From assembly GCF_019430945.1 (NCBI RefSeq), contig NZ_JAHYCB010000011.1:104104-168103 (forward strand): a stretch of DNA of 64,000 nucleotides, given 5' to 3'. Positions within the stretch are counted from its first letter, which is position 1. Every line of letters starts with the position of its first letter. The notes below the pieces were generated by a model. It was not told the origin of the DNA, ran no database searches, and worked only from the letters and a program-made list of their open reading frames with translations. This DNA is from Neorhizobium populisoli. GTDB lineage: Bacteria; Pseudomonadota; Alphaproteobacteria; Rhizobiales; Rhizobiaceae. The position numbers were made by a program, and so were the translations under genes. This document shows positions 17,589 through 26,620 of this stretch, piece after piece.

Positions 17589-19349
17589 CTATATCGGCCA
17601 GACAAGCAGTAGCATCGGAACGCTCACGATGAGAACGATGAAGGACAGGGGCAGTCCCAAACGGGCGTAGTCGCCGAACCGGTATCCACCAGGACCCATC
17701 ACCAGGGTATTGCACTGATGCCCGATAGGCGTCAGAAAATCACAGCCGGCGCCGATGGCGACCGCCATCAGAAATGCGTCCGGCTGAAACCCCAGCTTTG
17801 ACGCGAAGGTGGCAGCGATCGGGGCCATAACCAGAACGGTAGCCGCGTTGTTGAGAAACGGTGTGACCGCCATGGCCGCGACCATGATAAGCGCAAGAGC
17901 ACCATAGGACGGTAACATCTCGGCCGTCCGCGACAGCAAGTTGGCGATGACATCCGTCGTTCCGGTGGTTTTCAGCGAGTCACTGATCGGAATGAGTGCT
18001 GCAAGCATGATCAGGATTGGTGCGTCGAGATGGCGATACACCTCACGCAGGGGCAAGGACCCGCTCACAACCATAAAGAACGCGGCCGCGAAAAAACCGG
18101 CCGCAACGGGTACTCCACCGAACGCCGTTGCGGCCATCGCAGCGGCAAGGATGAGGACAGGGAGGATGGCGTTTCGGGCACTGCCCAGTTTTAGATCTCG
18201 TTCGACGAGCGGCAGGCATCCCCATTCGCGCAAAAGATCAGGTAGGGCTTGCAGATCTCCCTGCAGCACGACGACATCGCCGTTGCGGATCTTGATCTCT
18301 CCTAACCGTTCCGTGAAACGTTTGTCACGACGGCTGACCGCGAGAAGATTGAGGCCGGTATTGTCGAAGAGCGAAACGTCTTTCGCGCTGAGGCCGATAA
18401 GACGTGAATGCTCGCCGACAATCGCTTCGACAGAGGTGATGTCCTTGGCCTCATCCGGCGCGACCACGCGATCGGACAGCTGAAGCTTGGCCTCACTGAC
18501 GATTTTGTCGAGCGCGCTTTGCTCACCCTCGATGATCAGAAGGTCGCCGTCTTTCAGAATGGTATCAGGAAGCGGGGTTCGCTTTTGACCCCCTTCGCCG
18601 ATGATTGCCGTGACCATCGCGTCGCCACCACCCGGTTTCTGTAGCCAACTCACCGACTGGCCGATGGCCGAGGACGTTATCCGGGCCTCGGTCGTATAAT
18701 TCTTGATCTTAACGGCCTCATCCATTGAGGCCTCCTGCCGCGCTCGTTCTGGAAGCAGTTTGTAGCAGAGGCCCAGAAAGAGAACGCCTGTGACCGTAAG
18801 CGCCAGCCCGACCGGAGTGTAGTCGAACATGGTGAACGGCTGCCCGGTGATCTCTTCACGAACCCGCGACACGATGATGTTCGGCGATGTTCCGATCTGC
18901 GTCATCAGTCCGCCGAGGAGAGACGCAAACGACATCGGCATCAAAAACATGGACGGCGACACGCTCGACTTCCGGGCCATCTGCATGGCGACCGGAATCA
19001 TGATTGCGAGGGCGCCAATATTTTTGATGAACGCGGATAGCACGGCGACGATAAGCACCAGAATGATCAGCTGCGTCCGCGGGCCGCGCCGCTCCGGCGA
19101 CAGCCGCCGCAACGCGACGTCCATAAGGCCTGATCTTGAAATGGCGGCGCTGACGATGAGCGCGCTACCGACAATAATGACGATATCATCTGAAAACCCC
19201 GAAAAAGCGTCATGTGCCGGTACAATACCCAAGGCGATTGCCGCCAGTAGGGATCCGACAGCGACCACATCGTACCGATATCGCCCCCATACGAAAGCGC
19301 CCATCATCAAAGCGATGATGAGAAGAGAAAGCCATTGATCTGTGCGCAT
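17589..19349 (-). CDS. SLC13-type permease with two RCK_C (TrkA_C) domains
   Basis: A 586-residue inner-membrane transporter of the divalent anion:sodium symporter superfamily. Two membrane halves flank a cytosolic insert of about 170 residues (roughly 205-375) holding two TrkA_C modules (for example VEAIVGEHSRLIGLSAKDV and IKIRNGDVVVLQGDLQAL). The substrate-site-like motifs are GTSPNIIVSRV in the first half and NNAATVLVM and FLTPIGHQCNTLVM in the second. Members transport sulfate, silicate-like or dicarboxylate anions; substrate undetermined. ATG start. A dead DUF2270 gene follows in the same direction. Confidence 0.9.
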   Translation of the reverse strand: MRTDQWLSLLIIALMMGAFVWGRYRYDVVAVGSLLAAIALGIVPAHDAFSGFSDDIVIIVGSALIVSAAISRSGLMDVALRRLSPERRGPRTQLIILVLIVAVLSAFIKNIGALAIMIPVAMQMARKSSVSPSMFLMPMSFASLLGGLMTQIGTSPNIIVSRVREEITGQPFTMFDYTPVGLALTVTGVLFLGLCYKLLPERARQEASMDEAVKIKNYTTEARITSSAIGQSVSWLQKPGGGDAMVTAIIGEGGQKRTPLPDTILKDGDLLIIEGEQSALDKIVSEAKLQLSDRVVAPDEAKDITSVEAIVGEHSRLIGLSAKDVSLFDNTGLNLLAVSRRDKRFTERLGEIKIRNGDVVVLQGDLQALPDLLREWGCLPLVERDLKLGSARNAILPVLILAAAMAATAFGGVPVAAGFFAAAFFMVVSGSLPLREVYRHLDAPILIMLAALIPISDSLKTTGTTDVIANLLSRTAEMLPSYGALALIMVAAMAVTPFLNNAATVLVMAPIAATFASKLGFQPDAFLMAVAIGAGCDFLTPIGHQCNTLVMGPGGYRFGDYARLGLPLSFIVLIVSVPMLLLVWPI

Positions 19350-19685
19350 GTTTGCATCCTGATGGGTGCTACCAAACGCGCGAGACGCGAATTAGATGCC
19401 GCGGGTCGGCACGATTTCCGCCGCCGGGATAACTAACGTCTTCGGTTACGTTGGCTGACCGCCTATTCGACTCGCTTACGCTACACAAGGCGATTTCGAG
19501 CGAGACGGTTATCAGATTGAACGCATCTGTAGGTCCAATAAACCCACCGGAGATCGGCGCGGCCTGTGCAATATCTCTGACACCGCGACAGGGATCAGGT
19601 TTGCGGGTCTTAGACTCAGAAAGAAGGGTGCGAAATCGGACGGGAGTCTAAGAGCGCGCTAACTGCTTGCGGCACGCGAAGCAAA
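19350..19685. other. Intergenic, nothing recognised
   Basis: About 340 bases between divergent genes. I see no gene, clear promoter or strong repeat. Confidence 0.3.
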
Positions 19686-19898
19686 TTGCCTATGATGCTA
19701 ATGGGCGGAGCAGCAGGGGCCTGGGTGGCATTCTCGTCTTATGATACATTACAGCCAGCAGATCTCCGCTTCCTCCGAGCGGTGTTGGACGAGGTCTGCG
19801 GTGAGAGATCAATTTCGCTCGATCTTCCAGACGCGGCGACGATCGCGCGCGACCTCGTGAACAGGTATCTGTTCAGAGTGAAGCACCAGTTCAACTGA
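19686..19898 (+). CDS. Small rhizobial hypothetical protein
   Basis: A 70-residue protein whose core TLQPADLRFLRAVLDEVC and the following ATIARDLVNRYLF match a pattern I recall from many short rhizobial proteins of unknown function, usually near regulators. The first 18 residues look weakly coding, so the true start may be further in, but no alternative has a better ribosome-binding site. Confidence 0.5.
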   Translation: MPMMLMGGAAGAWVAFSSYDTLQPADLRFLRAVLDEVCGERSISLDLPDAATIARDLVNRYLFRVKHQFN

Positions 19899-20239
19899 AG
19901 AGGATGCTCGAACCGCTAACAGCTGAGGTGTGCTTCGGCTGATCGCCTGCGTGTCCGCATGGCGCCGGTCCAATCATTCGGCCGTAGCTCCAGCTATTGC
20001 CAGCCGCTATGCGCGCGACGGTCCCCTCCCTGCTTCACGATCAGGACTACTGCCGCAAGGCAAGACGCTGTCTTGTTGTCCCTCGGACCTCGACGACTGC
20101 CAGAATGCGTGAACAGTTCAAATACGCATGGGTCATCTAATCTCTGGGCTGGAACAAATGGCGCAGAATTGTCTTGAATGGGTTGTAGCCGCGGCGGCGT
20201 TCGCCGCACGACATCTTTTCTCAACCGGAGATTCACCAC
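19899..20239. other. Intergenic region upstream of DUF892 gene
   Basis: No gene supported. A GGAAC occurs at 20152-20156 but the spacing to any GTT is wrong (see rejected items). Confidence 0.3.
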
Positions 20240-20740
20240 ATGGCGACCAAGACATTGGAAGACCTTTTCATCGACGGCGTGAAGGACATTTACTACGCCG
20301 AGCGCAAGATCGTTGCGGCGCTGAAGAAGATGATCCGCGGCACGCAGTCGCAAGAATTGAAGGCAGCCTTCGAAACTCATCTTCAGGAGACAGAGGGCCA
20401 GGTCGAGCGCCTCGTGCAGGTCTTCGAGATCCTCGGCAAACCTGCTCGTGGCAAAACCTGCCCGGCCATCGACGGTATTGTCGAGGAAGGACAGGAGATC
20501 CTGGAGGAATTTAAGAACTCTCCGGCGCTTGATGCCGGTCTGCTGGCCGCCGCTCAGGCTGTCGAGCACTATGAGATCGCTCGGTACGGCACGCTTCGTA
20601 ACTGGGCGCGCGAGCTTGGTAAGGAAGACGTTGCCCAGCTCCTCGAACAAACTCTGGCCGAGGAAGAGAAGACCGACGAACTGTTGACACAGCTGGCCGA
20701 CGCCAAGGTCAACAGGAAGGGCAAGTCGAAGGCAGCTTGA
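20240..20740 (+). CDS. DUF892 ferritin-like protein (YciF family)
   Basis: A 166-residue four-helix ferritin-like protein of the YciE/YciF family. It begins TLEDLFIDGVKDIYYAERKI, with conserved acidic residues in helix 1, and contains EVER..FE and AVEHYEIARYGTL in later helices; carboxylates and the EHYE His would bind a metal pair. YciF is a stress-induced enterobacterial protein; enzyme activity is unproven. The ATG has GGAG nine bases before. A 10-bp terminator hairpin follows at 20746, so it is a monocistronic gene. Confidence 0.9.
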   Translation: MATKTLEDLFIDGVKDIYYAERKIVAALKKMIRGTQSQELKAAFETHLQETEGQVERLVQVFEILGKPARGKTCPAIDGIVEEGQEILEEFKNSPALDAGLLAAAQAVEHYEIARYGTLRNWARELGKEDVAQLLEQTLAEEEKTDELLTQLADAKVNRKGKSKAA

Positions 20741-20745
20741 TAACG

Positions 20746-20778
20746 GCTGGAGCGGTACCGCTTGAATGCCGCTCCAGC
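20746..20778 (+). terminator. Rho-independent-type terminator after DUF892 gene
   Basis: Perfect 10-bp stem GCTGGAGCGG/CCGCTCCAGC with a 13-nt loop, followed by TCCTTCTT. It begins 5 nt after the DUF892 stop codon. Confidence 0.7.
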
Positions 20779-20890
20779 TCCTTCTTGGGATGCCTTGGAT
20801 GGGCGGGCGAAATGTCTCGAACCGACGGATTGTGTCATCGATTTCGCTCAGTCGCTTCGTCCTCGCGCCGTTCTGCAATAGGATGTGACC

Positions 20891-21550
20891 ATGCGTTTCG
20901 CTCGAGATAACGGACTGACGATCGTTCTTGTCGTTTTATCGCTGCTGACAGTCGCGGGCATGCTTTTGACTGGCTGGAGCGTTTACAACGAAGAGCTCGC
21001 CGAGCATGGAGCCGAGCATCTTGCGCTTTCAAGCTACGCTCTCTCTGGCCATTTTCTATCCGCCATCTTCGAGAACTGGGAGAGCGAGTTTCTCCAGATG
21101 TCGGCTTACGTGATGCTGACGGCTATACTCTTCCAGCGCGGCTCGGCGGAATCGAAGGATCCTGACAAACCTGCCTCACAAGACGGAGACCCGAAACTGA
21201 AGCAAGGTGATGCAAAGGCCCCAGGGCCGGTCCGGACTGGTGGCATCTCACGCGCCGTTTACTCGTACTCGCTAGGGATCGCGCTAGCGCTCCTATTCAT
21301 CCTGAGCTTCCTGCTGCATCTTCGGTACAGCGCTGAGGACGCCAACGCCGAGGCACTCATGCATGGCGAGCCGGCTTTACCGATCCTACAGCATCTTGGA
21401 AGTGCGCAATTTTGGTTCGAGTCGTTTCAGAACTGGCAGTCCGAGTTTCTGTCGACGGCGGTCCTGGTCGTCCTGTCGATCTTTTTGCGCTTCAGAGGAT
21501 CACCGGAGTCCAAACCTGTGGCCGCGCCGCATTCGGAGACGGGCAGCTGA
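20891..21550 (+). CDS. DUF6766 family membrane protein
   Basis: About 219 residues with an internal duplication: helix-FENWESEFLQM in the first half and helix-FQNWQSEFLST in the second, each followed by a further membrane helix. A charged linker (about 95-125, rich in Lys, Asp and Pro) joins the two. The architecture matches DUF6766, a membrane family of unknown function common in stress-related gene sets. I chose the ATG at 20891, with AGGATG upstream, over the GTG at 20885. An SDR gene follows after 47 nt. Confidence 0.85.
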   Translation: MRFARDNGLTIVLVVLSLLTVAGMLLTGWSVYNEELAEHGAEHLALSSYALSGHFLSAIFENWESEFLQMSAYVMLTAILFQRGSAESKDPDKPASQDGDPKLKQGDAKAPGPVRTGGISRAVYSYSLGIALALLFILSFLLHLRYSAEDANAEALMHGEPALPILQHLGSAQFWFESFQNWQSEFLSTAVLVVLSIFLRFRGSPESKPVAAPHSETGS

Positions 21551-21597
21551 AGCGAGAGGCAATAGGTCTGACTAGCAGACGGGTGTTGGCGTTCAGA

Positions 21598-22632
21598 ATG
21601 CAGATAACTCGGGAGGCCGCTATTTCCACGATACCCACCAAAAAACCGGTCGTTGTGATCACGGGAGCATCAGCCGGTGTCGGACGAGCTGTAGCGTTGC
21701 AATTTGCCAGGCATGGATGGCGCGTCGCCCTTATGGCACGGGGGAAACACCGGCTTGAGGCGGTGGCGTCAGAAGTTCGGGCAGCCGGCGCCGAGAGCCT
21801 CGTGCTCCCGGCCGACGTTGCGGATGCCGAGTGTGTGGAGGCTGCGGCATCTACGGTCGTAAATAGGTGGGGGAAGATCGATGTCTGGATCAACAACGCG
21901 ATGGTCACCGTTTTTGGGCCAGCCGAGAGTATAGCCCCCGACGAGTTCAGGCGAGTTACCGAGGTCACCTACCTTGGTCAGGTTCACGGAACTCAAACGG
22001 CTTTGAAGCACATGCGTCAGGTTGGTGGAGGGAGGATCGTTTGCATCGGGTCGGCTTTGACTTATCGATCCATACCGCTACAGTCGGCCTATTGTGGAGC
22101 GAAAGCAGCAATTCGGGGATTTGTCGACGCGCTGCGCTGTGAGCTTCTTCATGAGGGCTCGCCTATCATGATCACCATGATCCATCTCCCAGCAGTGAAC
22201 ACGGAGCAATTCAGCTGGGCTCGCTGCAAGATGGATCGCGAGCCGCGTCCTGTTGCGCCGGTTTTCACGCCGGAGGCAGTGGCCGACGAAATCTATCGGG
22301 GTGCTCTCAGTGCCCCACGTGAGCTCTGGGTAGGGCGTCCAACGGTCAAGGCCATCCTTGCTGGCCTCATCCTCCCTGGCCTCACCGACAGGCTGGCGGC
22401 CCGTACCGCTTTCGAGGGACAGCTCGATGGGAAGCTTAAACAATCCCGGCGGCCGGACAACCTGTTCGACGCAGTGGATCCGTCCGCAGTGTCGGGTGGC
22501 CGGTTTGGCGACGAGGCGTCACCGGCGGTCGGATCCGTTTCAGGATCGAAGGCTCGCGCTGCTTTGGCAGTCGGAATTGGCACGATGATGTTGGCCGCCG
22601 TTTTAGCAAGCCGGCGTCTGAGAATCCGGTGA
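21598..22632 (+). CDS. SDR oxidoreductase with C-terminal membrane anchor
   Basis: Classical short-chain dehydrogenase. TGASAGVGRAVALQFARHG is the cofactor glycine motif (TGxxxGxG), DAEVxN-like VWINNAMVTVFGPAE supplies the NNA element, and the catalytic Ser and YxxxK lie in CIGSALTYR..SAYCGAKAA. After the SDR core (about 20-260) a linker leads to a single C-terminal membrane helix (ALAVGIGTMMLAAVL). The family contains many uncharacterised stress-linked SDRs with this tail. I start at the ATG at 21598 because the longer frame overlaps the DUF6766 gene. Confidence 0.85.
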   Translation: MQITREAAISTIPTKKPVVVITGASAGVGRAVALQFARHGWRVALMARGKHRLEAVASEVRAAGAESLVLPADVADAECVEAAASTVVNRWGKIDVWINNAMVTVFGPAESIAPDEFRRVTEVTYLGQVHGTQTALKHMRQVGGGRIVCIGSALTYRSIPLQSAYCGAKAAIRGFVDALRCELLHEGSPIMITMIHLPAVNTEQFSWARCKMDREPRPVAPVFTPEAVADEIYRGALSAPRELWVGRPTVKAILAGLILPGLTDRLAARTAFEGQLDGKLKQSRRPDNLFDAVDPSAVSGGRFGDEASPAVGSVSGSKARAALAVGIGTMMLAAVLASRRLRIR

Positions 22633-22687
22633 TCCCTGCTATAGTTTTACCTACAGTCGGATTAGGATGTGAAGAGATGGAGAGGTC

Positions 22688-22978
22688 ATGACAGATATCC
22701 GTATCAAGGGGAGGGGCAGCAGAGAAGCCCTTGAAGAGCACCTCGCTGAACTTGACAAGGTTGAGCTACCCGACCCGCTCGAAGATACTGAACCGGACCT
22801 TGATGCCGCCGCTAAGGAGATAGCGTGGTTGCGAAAAGAGGTCGCCGATCTGCGCGAACAGGTCCTCACAACTCACGGACGAACAAGGAGCATGGTTCGA
22901 AGCCGAAGCCACAAGCGCTTGGGGCTCCGAATTGCCGTGGTGATCGCCTCTGTACTTGCTTTTTCGAGGATGGCTTAG
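22688..22978 (+). CDS. Small coiled-coil protein with C-terminal membrane helix
   Basis: A 96-residue protein not recognised as a family. A charged N-terminal half predicts a coiled coil (REALEEHLAELDKVELPDPL and LRKEVADLREQVL) and is followed by a basic stretch and one hydrophobic helix (IAVVIASVLAFS) at the end, so it is probably a tail-anchored membrane protein. The ATG follows a GGAGAGG ribosome-binding site. It lies 55 nt after the SDR gene and could be co-transcribed. Confidence 0.6.
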   Translation: MTDIRIKGRGSREALEEHLAELDKVELPDPLEDTEPDLDAAAKEIAWLRKEVADLREQVLTTHGRTRSMVRSRSHKRLGLRIAVVIASVLAFSRMA

Positions 22979-23033
22979 CGGCCCACTAGTGATGCCGCGA
23001 GCAATCTCCATTCAAAGGAGCTGTCTCAGTAGC

Positions 23034-23574
23034 TTAGCCCTTGTAGGCGACTTTGACGTGGCGACTTATCCAGGGGTCGACCGCTACTCGGCTCCACGAG
23101 ATGACATAGCCGCGAGGAGTGAGCCGGCGGCTTTCATCAAACACGGCCTTCAAGCAGGCAGCCAAGGCGCCCGTCTGCAGGCTAGGAGCCTTTTTCTCCG
23201 ACGCCTCTTCATCAGCAACGTCTTCGACTTGCTCGGCCTTCTCAGCGAGCGTCTTGCTCATTTTCCGCAAGGACTCTTCGTCCAGCTTTTCGATCCCGAC
23301 AAATCTTGTTGTGTGCCTGCGATGTCAGGATAAGTTCATCGAGCTTTGCCTGAAGGGCCTTGCCGTCTCGATTTGCAAATCTTGCAGCACGAAACCATGA
23401 GAAATGTAATGATGGTCGTGCTCGTATTGATGACGAGCTGCCACGTCTCCGAGAAGCCGAAGAACGGCCCGGACAGGGCCCAGACCACGACGAGCCCAAC
23501 CGCCAGAACAAAAGCGCCGGCTTTTCCGGAAAGGTCCGCAACTGTGGCAGCGAATTCGAAAACAGTTTCGACAT
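23034..23574 (-). pseudogene. Low-affinity iron permease remnant
   Basis: Reading across frames from the ATG at 23574 gives a low-affinity iron permease-like protein (PF04120): MSKLFS, ATVADLSGKAGAFVLAVGLV, a second helix, then the signature NRDGKALQAKLDELILTSQ and VGIEKLDEESLRK in yet other frames. I count at least four single-base changes: one base lost in the AAATTC at the start, one lost in GTTTTCGTG, one lost in CAAAAT, and one gained after ACAACA. A C-terminal tail (LTPRGYVISWSRVAVDPWI) does not look like this family and may be fused debris. Confidence 0.75.
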
Positions 23575-23835
23575 CGGAATCTCGCAGGTTTCTGCCGCAG
23601 CGGCGAAGACAATGTTGGACCTTATCAGGCGCTCCTCGTCAAAACCCGGTTCGGCGCCCATGGCGGATGACTACGCACACGATTTCGCTGCAACACTCTA
23701 CCAAATTGCCGCAGCGTATCGCTTTTCTACCCAGCTTGATATCAGACGGATTTTGTCCACATCTGAATATATCTTGTCCGCTGAACCCAAAGACGCCTAT
23801 CTCGTTCAAGTCAGGTTGGCGGCTAAAGCCGTCAT

Positions 23836-24819
23836 TCAATCGAGGAACTCGACAACGACACCCGGCTTGACCATTTCCGCCAATTCCTCGACATCCCAAT
23901 TTGCCAATCGAACACACCCGTGTGAGCCGACCTTGCCAATCAGCGCGGGTTCAGGCGTGCCGTGGATTCCGTAAGTCGGCTCAGTAAGATCGATCCACAC
24001 CGTGCCCACAGGACCGTTCGGACCGCCTGGCAGTTCCAGCACCTTTTTGTTGTTGCCCTGCTGGAAGTTGACCTTGGGGTTGTACGTGTAGACAGGCATG
24101 CGGGAAACGCCCTTGACCTTATGCGTACCTGACGGCGAGGGCGTGTCCTCGCTGCCAATGGTCGCGGGATAAACGGCCAGCAGCGATCCATCTTCTGCGT
24201 ACGCGAACGCCTGCGCCACCTTTCGACGCACTTCGATCCGTGAGACGGAACCGATCTTTGAGCCGCTTGGGATCGCAACGGCAACCGTCTCACCAGCTTT
24301 GAATGCAGCCGTCGGATTAAGCGCCTTGAGAAGACTGATGTCCATGTGAAAGCGTTCGGCGAGCTTCTCGGCGACGCTGGTATAGCCGAGGCGCTTCATT
24401 TTTGCTTGTTCGGCATAGTCTTTGGGAATGCTTTCGACGATATCCTTGGCGTCATCCACGGTGATCGCATAGGCCTTAACGGCCGGGACTTCGTCGTTCA
24501 ACCGTGCGAGCACTTCGAGATCGAGCTTTCCATCGACGGGGAGGCCTTGCAACGCTTCGAATCCGGCGATGGCCTCGGTCAGGTTATCTCCAAAGTACCC
24601 GTCGATCACTCCTGGCGATGCCCCCGCACGGTCGAGAAGCACCTGAAGATGGACGACGGCCGGTTCCGGGGCTTCCGGCTTTTCCGCCGGGGCTACGATC
24701 GGAACGGACGAGATAGCCGTCGTGTTGACGGCCTGGGCATCGATTGGAGCTGCGAACGCCTGACCGCAAAGGGCGGCCAGGGCGGCAGAGAAGGCCAGAC
24801 GTCTGAATGGATATCTCAT
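23836..24819 (-). CDS. Secreted L,D-transpeptidase (YkuD domain)
   Basis: A 327-residue exported enzyme that links or remodels peptidoglycan stem peptides. Order: signal peptide (about 1-24, ending AFAAPIDA), peptidoglycan-binding-like repeat (about 55-105, VIDGYFGDNLTEAIAGFEAL), a LysM-like stretch (FHMDISLLKALNPTAAFKAGE), then the YkuD catalytic domain (about 195-327). That domain contains HGTPEP and the nucleophile in SHGCVRLAN (Cys about 302). It starts 3 nt after the YidB gene and is probably in the same operon. Intact and full length. Confidence 0.92.
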   Translation of the reverse strand: MRYPFRRLAFSAALAALCGQAFAAPIDAQAVNTTAISSVPIVAPAEKPEAPEPAVVHLQVLLDRAGASPGVIDGYFGDNLTEAIAGFEALQGLPVDGKLDLEVLARLNDEVPAVKAYAITVDDAKDIVESIPKDYAEQAKMKRLGYTSVAEKLAERFHMDISLLKALNPTAAFKAGETVAVAIPSGSKIGSVSRIEVRRKVAQAFAYAEDGSLLAVYPATIGSEDTPSPSGTHKVKGVSRMPVYTYNPKVNFQQGNNKKVLELPGGPNGPVGTVWIDLTEPTYGIHGTPEPALIGKVGSHGCVRLANWDVEELAEMVKPGVVVEFLD

Positions 24820-24821
24820 GC

Positions 24822-25345
24822 TCAGACAGCTGTCGGGGGTGTATTTTCGAGCTCTTCGTCGGCTGCGGGAAGCGTCCCATTCGGCGTCAGATCATCGACG
24901 GCCCTTGGCAGATCCTGACGCAGCCGGCCGAGAATGTCCTCGCGTGACAGTCCAGTCTTTGTCGCGAGTTCATCGAGGATCTCCGGTCCAATGGCTTGCT
25001 CCAATTCGGCGTGGTCGATGTTGGCATTGGGGCCGGGTCGAACCCAAGACTCCGCCTTATCGCCGTGCCCGTTCTGCTGGAAGGTTTTGAGCAGGTCGCC
25101 GAGACCTCCGCTCAGAATGCCACCGGATGTCATCCCGCTGAAGAGATCCCCGAAACCGCCTTGGCCGGCAGCCAGGCCCCGAGCAGGCCACCGAGCCCGC
25201 CCTCGTGCTGATTAGGTTCCCCTGGTGCAGTTCCTGGACCGCGTCCGGTTTGGATTCCGCGCAGCAGTTCGCCGATCTTGTCCCTGTTCTGGTAGCCGGC
25301 GAATGCAAGGACGCCGAGCAGGGCTTTCAATGGACCGCTTATCAT
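24822..25345 (-). pseudogene. YidB-family protein, one-base frameshift
   Basis: The first frame, from an ATG at 25345, starts MISGPLKALLGVLAFAGYQNRDKI; the second continues FSGMTSGGILSGGLGDLLKTFQQNG and ends GRLRQDLPRAVDDLTPNG. Together these form a YidB-type (DUF937-related) protein. The break lies near 25170, where CTCGGGGCC has four Gs and five restore the frame. This is the simplest kind of error for sequencing or replication, so the gene may in reality be intact. Its stop is 3 nt from the L,D-transpeptidase ATG. Confidence 0.75.
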
Positions 25346-25406
25346 GGTGAGAGCTTTCAAAAGTTGAGGCTGCGAAAGGGCCACTGCTGCCAGAGGCCCC
25401 TTAAAA

Positions 25407-26311
25407 TCAGATCGTCCGAGGGGTGTCAGCGAGCAAAAGCGCCTTCTTGGCGCCGTAGGAACCGCCAAACCGGCCGGCGATTGCTCCTAGCAGAAGTGCG
25501 ATGAAGCCCAGGATCGCGCCGGCCGACACTGCCTTTGTCGCGGTCTGGGCCGCGTCGAGCGCCTTCTGCTTGGCGGCGGCAATGTTGTCGCGGTAGGTCT
25601 TTTCATACTGGGCGACCTGAGTGCGCGCCTGCTCGACCGGAATATTCTGGGCCTTGGCAACCGCATCGGCTGCGCGATTGCGGGCGTCGGCGGTTGCTTC
25701 ATCACCGGTGACTGCGGCTTGAACCGCTGATACGGCAGCATCTCGAAGTGCGGCTGGATCATTGCCGCCGGATGCATTGCGGATCTGCTGCTCGATCCCG
25801 GCCATAGGGTTGGCTGAGTTTGCCAGAGCGTGAGCGGCGGTCGTCGCGGCGGTAGCAGCCGTTTGGCCGACGCCACCAACGATACCGGAAAGGCCGCTGA
25901 AGGCACCACCAATCAGGGTGCCGACCGAGGTGGTCAGAAGATACAGGATGACCAGCGTAGTAACGGCCCAGGTGGTGACGCCTTGATATAGCCGCCGGTC
26001 GAATGACTCGGTCGACCCGAAAGCCGGCTGGCCGCATAGCCGCCTATAAACGACGCAATGATGCCGGCGACGACGAACCAGAGCCCGCCAGCGATCGAGA
26101 AGGTGCTGGCCGCGGGATTGTCATATTGGGCGGGATCGATGACCGCGGCGCCGATGCCGACGCCAAGGAGATTGAGCAGGAACTGGACAGCCAATGCCAG
26201 AACGACACCCGCAAAAATCGGTCCCCAGGATGCCTTGTTCAAAGACGCTGTGAGCGACGGATCGACATAGGCTGTTTCACGCGTCGTGTGGACGTAGACC
26301 GGTTCGGTCAT
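25407..26311 (-). pseudogene. PhnA-like membrane protein, 2-bp duplication
   Basis: The N-terminal frame (starting MTEPVYVHTTRETAYVDP at the ATG at 26311) carries two hydrophobic helices, and a second frame continues through a helix and an Ala-rich helical region (NASGGNDPAALRDAAVSAVQ, AKAQNIPVEQARTQVAQYEK) to a last helix. Joined, they match the PhnA-like membrane proteins of rhizobia. The frames are joined by removing two bases at about 25985 (TATATC instead of TATC). The AAGGA ribosome-binding site favours 26311 over the upstream ATG at 26329. An EcfG promoter lies upstream. Confidence 0.75.
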
Positions 26312-26353
26312 GGCATTATCCTTAGACATTCACGGGTTCGTGAGTGACGCGAT

Positions 26354-26378
26354 AACGCCGAAATCGGGCGAGAGTTCC
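26354..26378 (-). promoter_or_regulatory. EcfG promoter, perfect consensus
   Basis: On the minus strand: GGAAC, 16 bases, CGTT. It is an exact match to the alphaproteobacterial general stress sigma consensus and lies 42 nt before the ATG at 26311. Confidence 0.8.
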
Positions 26379-26525
26379 GGCAGCGGTAACTCGCGAGGCC
26401 TGCGCCCCGGTGTAAGCGGACTTTTCATGTTCGGTTGGGCCGCCTCGCCCGTTCATTTGAAGCATGGCCACGTAAGAGAGTGATGCTCGTTCGCCGATGA
26501 CCAAAATGCCAAGTCGATCCACAGC

Positions 26526-26550
26526 GGAACTATTTCGCGATACTACGGTT
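26526..26550 (+). promoter_or_regulatory. EcfG-type promoter, plus strand
   Basis: GGAAC, 16 bases, GGTT, one base from the consensus -10. It is 70 nt before the ATG at 26621 and divergent from the site at 26354-26378. Confidence 0.65.
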
Positions 26551-26620
26551 CTCCGAACCTCGGCGACACCAGTCGCGTCGCACCCCAGCCCAAAGACGCA
26601 GCTCGGAATAATGGGATAAC

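Noticed and set aside
20152..20182. GGAAC possibly starting an EcfG promoter before the DUF892 gene
   Set aside because: The next GTT is about 28 bases away instead of 16-17, so it does not fit; no claim made.
20816..20840. CGAAC with CGAT 16 bases later, before the DUF6766 gene
   Set aside because: Two mismatches (CGAAC, CGAT) from the EcfG pattern; too weak to list.
19994..20878. 294-codon open frame on the minus strand
   Set aside because: It is antisense to the well-supported DUF892 gene and its translation has no family resemblance; GC-rich codons create such shadows.
23660..23974. Plus-strand ORF starting MADDYAHDFAATLYQIAAAY
   Set aside because: No ribosome-binding site, overlaps the L,D-transpeptidase end, and the second half is antisense to it.
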